Below are positions 34,845 through 45,300 of a stretch of DNA of 64,000 nucleotides, one piece after another. A model generated the notes under the pieces. The model had not been told where the DNA came from, made no database searches, and saw only the letters and a program-made list of their open reading frames with translations. Origin of the DNA: Bacillus pinisoli. Lineage in GTDB: Bacteria > Bacillota > Bacilli > Bacillales > SA4. How positions within the stretch are numbered: the first letter of the stretch is position 1; each line of letters starts with the position of its first letter. The stretch lies in assembly GCF_023036475.1 (NCBI RefSeq), contig NZ_JAJQKI010000009.1:100258-164257 (forward strand), in the 5' to 3' direction. The position numbers and the translations under genes were made by a program.

Positions 34845-36038
34845 CTAGTTTGTGACTTCTGGAACTGAAAACTGATAATCATAGCAAACTAGATATAATT
34901 CTTCTAATTCCTCTTTGGAAGGAATTCTCGGGTTGTTAGCTGGACTACCACTATCAAGCGCATCTTCTGCCATTTTGGAAATCGCTTGTTTAAATGCTTT
35001 TTCATCTAGACCCCAATCCTTTAAGTTTGGAATCGTAAGCTTTTGGCATAGCCCTTTAACAGATTCGACAGCTAGGTCTGCTGCTTCTTGATTAGTAAGG
35101 ACTTGATGAGGAGCAAAGATTCTTCCTAAGTCAGCAAGGCGATCCACACATGCCTCTTTACTAAACTCTAATACCGCTGGTAAAAGCATCGCGTTAGAGT
35201 ATCCATGTGGAACATGAAAGAGTGCTCCAATTGGCCTCGACATCCCGTGAACAAGACAAACAGATGAGTTAGTGAATGCCATTCCCGCTTGAAGTGACCC
35301 AAGTGACATTGCTTCTCTGGCATCAATGTTGTCCCCGTCATTGTAAGCGGTTAACATATTTTCAACGAGGAGCTTCATCGCAGATAACGCCATCGTATCA
35401 GTCATAGGGTGAGACTTTCTTGACAGATAAGCTTCAATCGCATGGCTAAGGGCGTCAACACCGGTTGCGGCTGTTACATGCTTTGGTGATGAAAGCGTAA
35501 GCAGTGGATCGACGATAGCCACATCCGGCATAAAAGCAGGCTGTTTAATCATCATTTTTACATCATTCATCGTATTCGTAATCACCGTCACATCAGTTGC
35601 TTCTGAACCAGTACCAGCTGTGGTAGGTATCGCAATATGTGGGAGTGGCTTTTGAGATGCTAACTTCTTACCGCCTCGATAATCTCCTATGTAACCACCA
35701 TTTGTGGCAAGAACAGCAATGGCTTTAGCCGTATCAATACAGCTTCCTCCGCCAAGCGAAATGACAACATCACAATTTTCTTTTAAAAGAAGAGCTAATG
35801 ATTCTTGTACATAGTCGTCTGTCGGTTCAGAATTGACGCCAGCATACACCATACTTTCTACCCCTTCATTTGCAAGGAGTTCGCGGCATCGACTGACATT
35901 TCCTAACTGTTCCATGATGGTATCGGTCACAATGAGTACCCTTTTCCCTCTTTGACCAGCCTCCTTACCAACAGTTTCAAAGGAACCTCGTCCATAAAAA
36001 ATAGCCTGTGGTGTTCTAAAAGCAGAAAAACCTTCCAT
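34845..36038 (-). CDS. Iron-containing alcohol dehydrogenase
   Basis: This group III metal-dependent dehydrogenase of 397 aa has the NAD-binding GGGSCIDTAKAIAV, IPTTAGTGSEATDVTVI, GVDALSHAIEAYLSRKSHP and GMSRPIGALFHVPHGYSNAMLLP, which contain the Asp and His metal ligands. AAGGAG lies before the ATG. It precedes mmsA in the same direction and probably in one operon, so it may oxidise a hydroxy acid or alcohol to the semialdehyde used by MmsA. A paralogue is at 41079-42254. Confidence 0.9.
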   Translation of the reverse strand: MEGFSAFRTPQAIFYGRGSFETVGKEAGQRGKRVLIVTDTIMEQLGNVSRCRELLANEGVESMVYAGVNSEPTDDYVQESLALLLKENCDVVISLGGGSCIDTAKAIAVLATNGGYIGDYRGGKKLASQKPLPHIAIPTTAGTGSEATDVTVITNTMNDVKMMIKQPAFMPDVAIVDPLLTLSSPKHVTAATGVDALSHAIEAYLSRKSHPMTDTMALSAMKLLVENMLTAYNDGDNIDAREAMSLGSLQAGMAFTNSSVCLVHGMSRPIGALFHVPHGYSNAMLLPAVLEFSKEACVDRLADLGRIFAPHQVLTNQEAADLAVESVKGLCQKLTIPNLKDWGLDEKAFKQAISKMAEDALDSGSPANNPRIPSKEELEELYLVCYDYQFSVPEVTN

Positions 36039-36145
36039 AAAGATCCACTCCTTAATGAATATACTTAACTATATGCAAAACTTTTTAATAGAGAAGGATT
36101 TTTGTCATGGATGCCTAATTATATGAAGTAAAGGTGGTGCTAACA

Positions 36146-36544
36146 ATGTTAAAAACCATAATCCGTCCACGTGTATCTGAAACAGATGGAGCAGGACATA
36201 TTAACAATACGACTTTACCCGTCTGGTTTGAGGCTGGTAGAGAAGAAATTTTTGAGATGTTTACACCCGATCATTCCTTTAAAAATTGGAGATGTGTGAT
36301 TCTCAACTCCAATATTGATTACCTCAACCAGATTTATTATGGAAAAGAAGTTGAGGTGCAGACCTGGGTTAGCAAGATTGGAAATACTAGTTTCACATTA
36401 TATGAGGAACTCTACCAAGATGGTAAACTATGTGCGAGAAGTAAAGCGGTCTATGTAAATTTTAATTTTGAAAAGCAGTCAAAAGAGTTTATTCCTGATT
36501 CTATTAGAATTCGGCTAAAACAACATCAACTAACAGAACAATAA
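36146..36544 (+). CDS. Acyl-CoA thioesterase, 4HBT hotdog family
   Basis: The 132-aa protein (ATG at 36146, behind AAAGGTGG) opens with RPRVSETDGAGHINNTTLPVWFEAGRE, here seen as the SETDGAGHINN block, which matches the catalytic Asp loop of 4-hydroxybenzoyl-CoA-type thioesterases (R-x-x-E-T-D-x-x-G-H-x-N-N). It also has YLNQIYYGKEVEVQTWV and SFTLYEELYQDGKLCARSKA. These soluble enzymes hydrolyse acyl-CoA or acyl-ACP; the chain preference is unknown. It is divergent from the alcohol dehydrogenase gene. Confidence 0.85.
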   Translation: MLKTIIRPRVSETDGAGHINNTTLPVWFEAGREEIFEMFTPDHSFKNWRCVILNSNIDYLNQIYYGKEVEVQTWVSKIGNTSFTLYEELYQDGKLCARSKAVYVNFNFEKQSKEFIPDSIRIRLKQHQLTEQ

Positions 36545-36575
36545 GGTCCCTACTGATTAAGTAAGGACCTTTTTT
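36543..36575 (+). terminator. Terminator after the thioesterase gene
   Basis: AAGGTCC and GGACCTT enclose a 15-base loop and are followed by TTTTTT. Confidence 0.8.
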
Positions 36576-36579
36576 CATT

Positions 36580-38073
36580 TTACTTTACTGCATTAAAAGC
36601 ATTGACAATACCATGACCATAATTAGCATCATAACCAACTTTACCAGCATCTACAGCTGTTTGTTGTAAGTGAGTTTGAACTTGGCTAGGCGTAGGCTTC
36701 TTACCTGTTTCTTTGAATACTTTAGAGATGTAAGCAGCTGCTACACCAGCTACTTGTGGTGATGCCATAGAAGTACCAGCCTTCCAGCCGTAACCTTTAC
36801 CGAATAAACTTTCAGCTCTTTTAGCTCTTGGGGATACGTTGGCTAAGTAAGTTGGCACTGTACTTAAAATTAGAAATTTATCAGCACTACTGTTAGGATA
36901 ATCAGGACCTAGATCTCCACCTGGTGCAGCCAATTCAACAGCTCCATTACCATAGTTAGAGAAGAAGGCTAGGCGGTCTTCCGTTCCAAATCCACCACCT
37001 GTAGCTGATACAGTGATTACACCAGGAGTTTGTGCTGGAACCTTAAAAGCAGCTCCCTGTACTTCATACGCCGTTAATCCTAAACGATGTAAATAAGCAT
37101 TGTACCAATCAGCCAACTTTGCAGGATTACTAAGATCTTGCGCATCATTTCCAGCTGAAGCAACGACCGTTACATTCTTGTTAACTGCATAGCGAACTGC
37201 ACGGTTATAAGCAACCATATCTGCAGCTTCACCACCAAGGCGGATTTTCTCACCTGTTGCCGGGTCTGTATAATACCATTGTCCAACTACGCGCGTTCCA
37301 CCTAAACTCATGTTAATCACGTCAACACCATCATCAGCTGCTGCTACAATGGCATTTGTGATCCATACTTGTTGTGCTCCACCTGTATTAAATACACGAT
37401 ATGCACGTAAACCAACGTTTGGTGCAATACCCTTCATGCTTCCATTGGCCCCGATTGTTCCAGCAACATGTGTTCCATGGCTATGAGCATCCCAGGCATC
37501 TGTTGTACCAGGTACAAATGTCTTTGACCCTGATACAATATTATTCTTTAAATCTGGATGATTAAAGTCAAAACCAGTATCAATGACACCAACTACTACA
37601 TCTTTACTTCCACTTTCAATTGCATGGCTCGCACCATTATTCGTTACCTTTTCAATATCCCATTGGTAACCAGATTCCCAAATATTGTTGATTATTGCAC
37701 TCGCTTCTTTGCTGCTTTCTACAACCTCGCTACCTTCCACCTCAGGTAAGTTTAGAGGTAATTCAATAGAAGGCGCTAAACTTATAACATTCCTATCCTT
37801 TAACAGCGTCTTAATAAAAGCTGTAGGATTTGAAGTTGATGCTTCAACAGTACCAATCTTCGCTACCTCGTATGTAACTTCCCCACCAGCAGCCTGGATA
37901 ACTTCCTTATAGTTGCTTGGTAGACTCTCTGACTTAAATACAACAATGAATTTCTCTGTTTTAGTAGCAACACTACTACTATCCTGTTGTGCAAGAGCAC
38001 TAAAACCAAAAGAAGATAAAGCTAGTAATACAGTTAGAAAAAGTACAAGTGCTTTGTTTTTTCTCTTACTCAA
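36580..38073 (-). CDS. Secreted subtilisin-family serine protease (S8) with propeptide
   Basis: This extracellular protease precursor of 497 aa has a signal peptide (ALVLFLTVLLALSSFGFSALA), an I9-type propeptide (about 40-105, KFIVVFKSESLPSNYKEV) and a catalytic domain with Asp165 (GVIDTGFDFNHPDL), His199 (HSHGTHVAGTIGANG) and the Ser in AGTSMASPQVAGVAAAYI near residue 438. No C-terminal extension is present. The start is a TTG with AAAGG upstream. It is the last of three secreted S8 proteases encoded within 9 kb on this strand. Confidence 0.93.
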   Translation of the reverse strand: MSKRKNKALVLFLTVLLALSSFGFSALAQQDSSSVATKTEKFIVVFKSESLPSNYKEVIQAAGGEVTYEVAKIGTVEASTSNPTAFIKTLLKDRNVISLAPSIELPLNLPEVEGSEVVESSKEASAIINNIWESGYQWDIEKVTNNGASHAIESGSKDVVVGVIDTGFDFNHPDLKNNIVSGSKTFVPGTTDAWDAHSHGTHVAGTIGANGSMKGIAPNVGLRAYRVFNTGGAQQVWITNAIVAAADDGVDVINMSLGGTRVVGQWYYTDPATGEKIRLGGEAADMVAYNRAVRYAVNKNVTVVASAGNDAQDLSNPAKLADWYNAYLHRLGLTAYEVQGAAFKVPAQTPGVITVSATGGGFGTEDRLAFFSNYGNGAVELAAPGGDLGPDYPNSSADKFLILSTVPTYLANVSPRAKRAESLFGKGYGWKAGTSMASPQVAGVAAAYISKVFKETGKKPTPSQVQTHLQQTAVDAGKVGYDANYGHGIVNAFNAVK

Positions 38074-38273
38074 TACAATCCAACCTTTCCATTTTTTATT
38101 TGGTAAACAAACTAAGCATATCTAGTTTATATATATAATTAAATCATAATTTTCCGACAATTTCACTATATTAAGCACTTTTTAAGTAGAAAATTATCAG
38201 TTTTTTGTCATTTTTGTCGTATTTTATCAAAATAACCCTTCTAATTTCCTACTCTTGAACGAATGTATTAATC

Positions 38274-38315
38274 TAAAAAAAGGACTTAGACTAATATCAA
38301 GTGGTCTAAGTCCTT
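38274..38315 (-). terminator. Terminator after the Vpr-like protease
   Basis: On the minus strand AAGGACTTAGAC and GTCTAAGTCCTT form a perfect 12-bp stem with a 12-base loop, followed by a run of seven T. Confidence 0.9.
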
Positions 38316-38322
38316 AGAATTA

Positions 38323-40740
38323 CTACTTTACTTCAACAATGGTATACACATAATCTAGCTGTCCATCTTTTTCAGCATAAGCAAAGAAATAATATTCACC
38401 CGGTTTTAATGATTCACCATTAATCTTTCCGTCCCAGCTATAACTAGTAAATTCTTTAGAAGCATCTGTACCTAATAGCTTTCCACCTACGTAATCAAAC
38501 GTATCAGCAGTGTAAACCCATAATCCGACTTGATCAGCTCCACCCGGGAGATAAACTTCTAGATCGTATCCAGCCTCTGTTTCTGTCACATAGAAATGGG
38601 TAATTCTCGGATAGTCTGGCTCTTTTACAAACAGGATGGTAGGCACTTCAAATGACTGAGCTCCATCACTTACTAAAATAGTCCCCTCATAATACCCAGG
38701 ATTTAGCTTACCCGCATCAACCTGAACATTGAAGTTTACTTGTTGCTCCTTGTTTCCATTTACACGTAAATTGTTACTTGTCATTACTTTAATACCATCT
38801 GGGTTACCTGTGAACTTCACATCAAAACTATAAGTCTTTCTTTTATTAGAAAGGTTTTTAATTGTAAAGTGTTGCTTCTCTACTTGCTTGCCTTTGTCCT
38901 TATAGAACACACCAAACGAATGGCTACCTGTTGTTACTAACGTGTCTGCATTAATTGCATCAAGAGGACGAATACTTCCAGCTCCTTGTGTATTATGTGG
39001 ATATAATACACCATTTGGATCATAAAGGTTTTCTGCTGTATTCATAAGGGCAGCCTTCACATTATCTACACCATAGGTAGGATGTGCTTCAAGGATCAAT
39101 GCTACTGCACCTGCAACATGTGGTGATGCCATACTCGTTCCTTGATAAGATGCATACCCATGAGGTGCATCTGGATTGTGAGTTGGTACCGTACTTACAA
39201 TGTTTACTCCCGGTGCTGAAACATCAGGTTTAATCATCCAAGTATCCATTACTGGACCACGAGATGAAAAGTCAGCAACCGTTTCATCAATTTGGCGATC
39301 AAACTCTATATCAAATGATACCTTGTTGTTTCCTTTTTCTAATTCAGCGAGTATTTTTCTTCCATCATCATCATCCATCTTAATGGTTGGAACAGCCATA
39401 CCTGGAATTTCATACGGAATTTCTCCATCTCTATTGTTAAAGATGATTGCTCCTACAGCACCAGCTGCTGCTGCATTAGCTGCTTTATCAACAAATGCAT
39501 AAGCACCACGGCTAATTAACGCAATCTTCCCCTTAACATCAACACCAGCGAATTCCTCAGCTGAGCCTAAACCAACATATACATATTCATATTCGACTCC
39601 GTCCAGAGCTAGTAAATCTGCATCACTAGCAAAGCCCATTACCTTATCAGTTGAATAAGTAACTCCACCAGTAGTCGTCGTTTCAACATTATATACATTG
39701 TAAGGAAGCTGTGTTGCACCTACAGAAATCGCATCACGAGAAGTACCCGGTGAACCAACTGTCCAATTATCAGGACCTGAGTTACCATTAGATGTGACTG
39801 CTACTACACCTTCAGCCATTGCCCAGTCAAGTGCAATACTCGTAGCCCAGTCAGGGTTGTTTAATGAATTACCTAATGAAAGGTTCATGACATCTGCTCC
39901 ATCTTGAACAGCTCTTTCGATACCTGCTACTACATTCGTTGTTGTCCCACTACCACCTGGACCGAGAACACGGTAAGCAAGTAATGTAGCATCAGGCGCT
40001 ACCCCTTTAATAAGACCGTTTGCTGCTACAGTCCCAGATACGTGTGTACCATGAGCTGTTTCTTCCCCTCTAGGGTCACCTACAGGAGTTTCTTGAGGAT
40101 CGTTGTCATTATCAACGAAATCCCAACCTTTATAATCACCAAATGCATGAGCAAGGTCAGGGTGAGTATAGTCAGCTCCTGTATCAATAACAGCTACAGT
40201 AATACCTTTTCCTGTAAAGCCTATTTCCCATACTTCGTCTACTCCAATATGGGGCACACTATTGAACATATTTGGACTATACGCATCCTCTGCTACTAAT
40301 TTCCCAGCATCACCAGTTACTGTATATGTAACATCAGGATACACCGCTTTTACTCCCGGAATACCTAGGATCCCTGGGATTTCATTTGAAGCGAGCGTGA
40401 CTGAGAATCCTGAGAAAACAGTATCATATTCACGATTAACCTTACTTGATTTCGCTACCTTTTCAACAGCAGCTTTGACATTTTTACGTTCTTTTTCTAA
40501 ACTTGCTTTTGTTTGTGCTTTACCTTTATACTTGGCCTCGATTAATGACTCCTCTTCTAATTCAACAATAACAGTGGTAAGTTTTGATGAACTAACATTA
40601 ATATCACCAAATAGTTCAGCTAATTCAGGAGGTGAAGAAGTATTTGTGTTTGCAAATGCTCCCAAACTGAATGATGAAAATGATAATAAAAATACAAGAC
40701 TAACTAATAATGAACGAAACTTACGATGTGTATTAACCAT
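38323..40740 (-). CDS. vpr: Vpr-like extracellular serine protease (S8 with PA domain)
   Basis: The 805-aa precursor starts at the ATG at 40740 (AAAGGAAGG upstream; the longer frame would only add a promoter-region translation). It has a signal peptide (LLVSLVFLLSFSSFSLGAFA), an I9-like propeptide, catalytic Asp in VAVIDTGADYTHPDL, His in AHGTHVSGTVAANG and Ser in QGTSMASPHVAGAVALIL. A PA insert (KIALISRGAYAFVDKAANAA) lies between His and Ser, and a beta-sandwich C-terminal region with a FlgD/Fn3-like end (SYSWDGKINGESLKPGEYYF) follows. This layout is that of Vpr. Between this gene and 41016 I see only AT-rich promoter-like sequence. Confidence 0.92.
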   Translation of the reverse strand: MVNTHRKFRSLLVSLVFLLSFSSFSLGAFANTNTSSPPELAELFGDINVSSSKLTTVIVELEEESLIEAKYKGKAQTKASLEKERKNVKAAVEKVAKSSKVNREYDTVFSGFSVTLASNEIPGILGIPGVKAVYPDVTYTVTGDAGKLVAEDAYSPNMFNSVPHIGVDEVWEIGFTGKGITVAVIDTGADYTHPDLAHAFGDYKGWDFVDNDNDPQETPVGDPRGEETAHGTHVSGTVAANGLIKGVAPDATLLAYRVLGPGGSGTTTNVVAGIERAVQDGADVMNLSLGNSLNNPDWATSIALDWAMAEGVVAVTSNGNSGPDNWTVGSPGTSRDAISVGATQLPYNVYNVETTTTGGVTYSTDKVMGFASDADLLALDGVEYEYVYVGLGSAEEFAGVDVKGKIALISRGAYAFVDKAANAAAAGAVGAIIFNNRDGEIPYEIPGMAVPTIKMDDDDGRKILAELEKGNNKVSFDIEFDRQIDETVADFSSRGPVMDTWMIKPDVSAPGVNIVSTVPTHNPDAPHGYASYQGTSMASPHVAGAVALILEAHPTYGVDNVKAALMNTAENLYDPNGVLYPHNTQGAGSIRPLDAINADTLVTTGSHSFGVFYKDKGKQVEKQHFTIKNLSNKRKTYSFDVKFTGNPDGIKVMTSNNLRVNGNKEQQVNFNVQVDAGKLNPGYYEGTILVSDGAQSFEVPTILFVKEPDYPRITHFYVTETEAGYDLEVYLPGGADQVGLWVYTADTFDYVGGKLLGTDASKEFTSYSWDGKINGESLKPGEYYFFAYAEKDGQLDYVYTIVEVK

Positions 40741-41016
40741 TTTTCTACCTTCCTTTCTTTTTATATGGCCGCTGTATTCCACCCCTCCTTTTTTGTGCAG
40801 ACCCCACATGCATTAGTTTAAATATTCTTTGTTTTATGGAAATATTCCTTGAATAAACTTTCTTAGTATTTCGACTAACTTTGATTTATTTAGATAATTT
40901 TTCCGTAGTAATGGGAATTAAATGGAAATTTAGTGGTTGTTTAATAGGGAATCTTATAAAATTATCTACTTATCTGTCTTTATATGTAGTACGAAAGTAG
41001 TATCATTTTAGGGAAA

Positions 41017-41044
41017 TAAAAAAAGAACAGAAGTAAATCTGCCC
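41017..41044 (-). terminator. Terminator after the second iron alcohol dehydrogenase
   Basis: On the minus strand GGGCAGA and TCTGTTC pair (with two G-U wobbles) around a short loop and are followed by TTTTTTT. Confidence 0.65.
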
Positions 41045-41078
41045 TTATCTAGAAAAATCTTATGTGAATTCTTTATCT

Positions 41079-42254
41079 TTACCTACCCAATTGTAATTCT
41101 CCTCTTAATGAACGTTCGTAAATCGTGCGGATATCATTTATTCCATATGGCTTCGGACTCCTACCTAATAAACGGGTCTGTTTAAACGCATCCTCTGTCA
41201 GTTGATTGATATCAGACTCTTTTATCCCGAACTCTTTTAAACTAGTCGGAATTCCTACATCCTGGACCATATGATATAAACCTTGAACAGTTGCAATTGC
41301 GGCCTCACGATCTGTCATATTCGATGAATAGACTCCTAGTGCCTTAGCAACCCGCTTCATCTTTTCGACACAAGAAGGCCAAATGTAATCAAATATATAA
41401 GGTAGTAAGACAGCATTTGATTCACCATGTGGAATCTTGAATAATCCTCCCAATGGATAAGCTAAGGCATGAACTCCTGCTACTCCTGCGTTGTAAAAGC
41501 TTAATCCTGCATGTAGACTGCCAAGAGATAATTCGGTACGTGCTTCTATATTCGTACCATGCCATACAGCGGTTCTTATATTTTGAGCAATCCGTTCTAT
41601 TGCATCTAAAGCGAGTGTGTCAGTCAGAGGCGACGCATTCACAGATGTATAGGCCTCAATCGCATGTGTGAGAGCATCTACACCTGTAGCTGCGGTAATT
41701 CTGGGAGGTAAGGAGTAAGTAAGTTCTGGGTCTACAATCGCTGTATCAGCCAGTAATAACGGATCTGTAATCACATCTTTTGTTGTCTCTAACGAGAATA
41801 CTGCGATATCTGTTACTTCCGCACCTGTACCAGATGTAGTTGGAATCAGTATCTTAGGTAATCCTTTATGTAAAAGTTTTTTAGTTCCAGTAAGGTTTAA
41901 GTAGTCTTCTACCTTTCCCTCATGTTGGCTTAAGACGGCTGCTGTTTTAGCAATGTCTAATGAGCTACCTCCACCAATTCCAATCACTAAGTCTGCATCA
42001 CATTTACGTAAAGTATCTACAGCTTTATTGGCAATTATTAAAGGTGGTTCAGGAACAACTTCACTAAATAAATCGTAAGCGATTTCATTTTCCTTCAAGA
42101 TATTCTCTAGCCTTTTTACAATTCCAACTTGAATAATACCTGGATCAGCGTAAATCATCACTTTTGAAGCATGATAGTACTGGATTTCACCTATAACCTC
42201 AGACAAAACTCCAGCACCTGAAAATATCTTTAACGGTGAAATAAATTTGCTCAT
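41079..42254 (-). CDS. Iron-containing alcohol dehydrogenase, second copy
   Basis: This is a 391-aa paralogue of the enzyme at 34845-36038: GIGGGSSLDIAKTAAVLS, IPTTSGTGAEVTDIAVF, GVDALTHAIEAYTSVNASP and HALAYPLGGLFKIPHGESNAVLLPYIF hold the NAD and metal-binding residues. I start it at the ATG at 42254, 8 bases behind AAGGGGG; a nearby ATG at 42260 is too close, and the longer frame would read through the terminator of the upstream protease. It lies between two protease genes and has its own terminators, so it is probably an independent unit. Substrate unknown. Confidence 0.9.
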   Translation of the reverse strand: MSKFISPLKIFSGAGVLSEVIGEIQYYHASKVMIYADPGIIQVGIVKRLENILKENEIAYDLFSEVVPEPPLIIANKAVDTLRKCDADLVIGIGGGSSLDIAKTAAVLSQHEGKVEDYLNLTGTKKLLHKGLPKILIPTTSGTGAEVTDIAVFSLETTKDVITDPLLLADTAIVDPELTYSLPPRITAATGVDALTHAIEAYTSVNASPLTDTLALDAIERIAQNIRTAVWHGTNIEARTELSLGSLHAGLSFYNAGVAGVHALAYPLGGLFKIPHGESNAVLLPYIFDYIWPSCVEKMKRVAKALGVYSSNMTDREAAIATVQGLYHMVQDVGIPTSLKEFGIKESDINQLTEDAFKQTRLLGRSPKPYGINDIRTIYERSLRGELQLGR

Positions 42255-42271
42255 GTACATTTCCCCCTTTT

Positions 42272-42308
42272 TCAAAGAAAAGAACCAGGACACTTTCAAT
42301 CCTGGTTC
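42272..42308 (-). terminator. Terminator after the 1002-aa protease
   Basis: On the minus strand GAACCAGGA and TCCTGGTTC form a perfect 9-bp stem with a 9-base loop, followed by TTTTCTTT. Confidence 0.88.
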
Positions 42309-42338
42309 CATTGTAAATTAATGTAAGTTACCTAACAA

Positions 42339-45300
42339 TTACTTTTTACCGTTGTTTCCTGTTACTTTACCGTTATTCCCTACTAAATTGAAATCTACTA
42401 GAGTATAAGGAGTAACCGTAGCATCAGCATTGTTTACAATCATTGCTTTTGCATTTTTTGCATTTAGTGAAACCTTCACTTGCTCTGTTGCACCTGCAGC
42501 TATATCAAGACTGCTAGAGTCAAAGCTAATGTTTGGTTTTGCCGTATTAAATGTGATCCAACCACCATCATTTACATCAGTTCCATCGGCAAATGACGCA
42601 ACTTGGTATTGGAAATCGCCCGTAACCCCAATTGCTGACAATGATACCGGTAGCCCCATATAGTTCTGGTTATATGATCCACCGACTGATACATAGTACT
42701 GAAGCGATAGCTTACCAGTTGCAACATTATATAATGCAGTAACTTGTCTACCACTTGGGCTTGCTGCACCAGTGATTAGTCCTAGATCATAGTTAAATAC
42801 GATAAAGTCTTCTATACCATCTTTATTTGTATCGATATAGACATCAAACTCTACTAGGACTGGATTCTCCCATGCACCTTCAGTAGCAACCACAAATTCT
42901 GCAACGCCACCTTCAGCACGAACCCCTACTGCCACTAGATCTTGATAATCTTCAATACTAGCTTCAACTGCATCTGAACCACCAAATTCAAACAGTTCAG
43001 TGTTTGCAGAAGTTGCACCTACGTTGTTTAACTTTAATGAATCACTATTTGCTTTTGCTTTTAATGCACTTACTTTTTCAACAACTGCTTGATACGGTAC
43101 ACGTAATACTTCACCGCTCTTATCCGTTAATACCACATATCCATCAAACTCATGGAATCCTGCAGCATCTGATAGTTCAGCAGATGTAATAGCAAAATTA
43201 ACTTTTAGTGTTTTGCTTGCACCTGGATCTACTTTTAAAGTACCCGGAAGTGATAAGCTAACAGGTCCCGTTTGATCACCGTGTCTATTTTCCCAAGTAA
43301 CTGTATATTCTTTCGCTTGAGTTCCTTTATTAGTTACTTTAACTTCCTTATTCTTTTGTACCTTTACTTCTTCACTCACAGGAACATATCCTAGTGAAAG
43401 TGCTTGTGGGTACACAACACCTGTCGTGTTAGCAGCGACATTTGCTTGAACACGTCCAGCCCCTTGGCGAGATAATGGATATACATTATCTTGTAGATCT
43501 TGAATCGGTGTAGATGTGTTCATGATCAGAGACTTGATTTCATCTACACTCCAATCTGGATGTAGCTGTCTTAATAGTGCCGCAACCCCTGCCACGTGTG
43601 GAGCCGCCATTGACGTACCACTCTTAGAAGAACTAGCATCACCCGTACCAAAAGCAGCAGAGTCAATATTATAACCAGGTGCAGACACCTCAGGCTTAAA
43701 GCCAATTGCCGAACGTCCAGGTCCTTTTGAACTGAATGAAGCAATCGTATCAGCTAGTTCTGGCTTAGGAATTCTAACTGAATCAGAAAGAGTGATGTTT
43801 ACTACTCCACCTGCATTTTTAAACTTTGTACCTGTTGCCTTACTTACCATTACACCAGGAAGTTCAACATTTGTTCCCCCCATGACAATCGGTTCACCAT
43901 CTTGACTATTCGCTACTACTGCAGCCATAGCTCCAGCTGCTTTTGCGTTTTGCAGCTTTAAAGTAAATGAACAACCACCACGGTCAATAAAGGCAATCTT
44001 ATCTGTTAAATCGGTCGTCACTTCAGAACATGCCGTACCAACATATTGTAAATCTCCTGTGATTGGTCCAGTAACTGAAAGTGGAGTTGTAATTCCTCCT
44101 TCAGCTGCTTCATATTGACCTGCTACACTAGATGGAGAGTTAACTTCAACTCCACCTACTACTACTCCATCATCAACAGATGCTGCAACAGAAATTGCTT
44201 TTTCAGCAACAGCAGGTGAGCCTGTAATGTATGGAGTGTTTCCAGAGTTTCCTGCTGATGCTACCACAATAATTCCAGCATCTACTGCTAAATTTGTAGC
44301 TACCGCAGAAGGGTCTTCAGGATGTCCATAAGGAGAGCCTAGTGACATGTTTACAACATCTACGTGGTCAGAAACATCCCCATCACCGTTTGGATCCATT
44401 GCCATTTCTAGTGCTTGAGTTGTTACACCAGTCGATCCATCCTTACCAAATACCTTATATGCATATAGTAATGCATCTGGTGCCACACCGCCGCCTACTT
44501 TACCTTCAACTTCTAGTCCAGCTACTGTAGCTGCAACGTGAGAGCCATGGCCTTGCTCATCAAGTGGATCAAGGTCAGGTTTTGGAATACGTAGTTCAGG
44601 GTCATCTGAACCTGCATCATAATCTGTTCCAACGAAGTCATAACCACCAATTACCTTCGCTGTAGGGAAGCTTCCTTCTTCAATGATGTTGGGATCGTTT
44701 GCTTCATAAGCAGCAACCGTTCCTTCTCCACCAAATGATGCATGGTTATAGTCAATCCCCGTGTCAATAACGGCTACAGTAATCCCTTCTCCTGTAACAT
44801 TCACACCGTCTACAACTTTTTCCCACACTTCCGGAGCTCCAATAAATGGAACACCAGCATCATTATGCAACTCAACTGGAGTTACAGCATAGATGCCCTT
44901 TACTTCATTAAGCTCAGCAAGTTCAGTTAGTACACTTCTCTTAACCTGAACATAAAGCCCGTTATAAACATTTTCAAAACTGTCAATGACAGTTCCGCCT
45001 TTTTTCACAACTTTGTCTTTTGCTACCTTTTTACCATTCTCTAATTGCTTAGCATGGTTTCTTTGAGTCTCTTTATCTAGTTTTTTACCAACTGCCTTTG
45101 CATCCGCATACTCTTTTAATAATGGAGTCCCTTCAAACTGAACTATAACTTCCACTAGCTCGTCCTTATTTGCTCCACGTGGCAATAGTAATTGTTCTAT
45201 CTTCCCATCTGTCTCTGGTAATTCTGTTACTTTCGTGTATTTCTCAGTTGCTGCACTTGATGGTAAAGTAACTGAACCCATTAAAAACGCCATGGATAAA

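Noticed and set aside
41022..41028. AAAGAAC, a SinR half-site match
   Set aside because: It is part of the terminator stem and T-run after the alcohol dehydrogenase and lacks the second half of the dyad.
42278..42284. AAAGAAC, a SinR half-site match
   Set aside because: It overlaps the perfect terminator hairpin after the 1002-aa protease and has no dyad partner.
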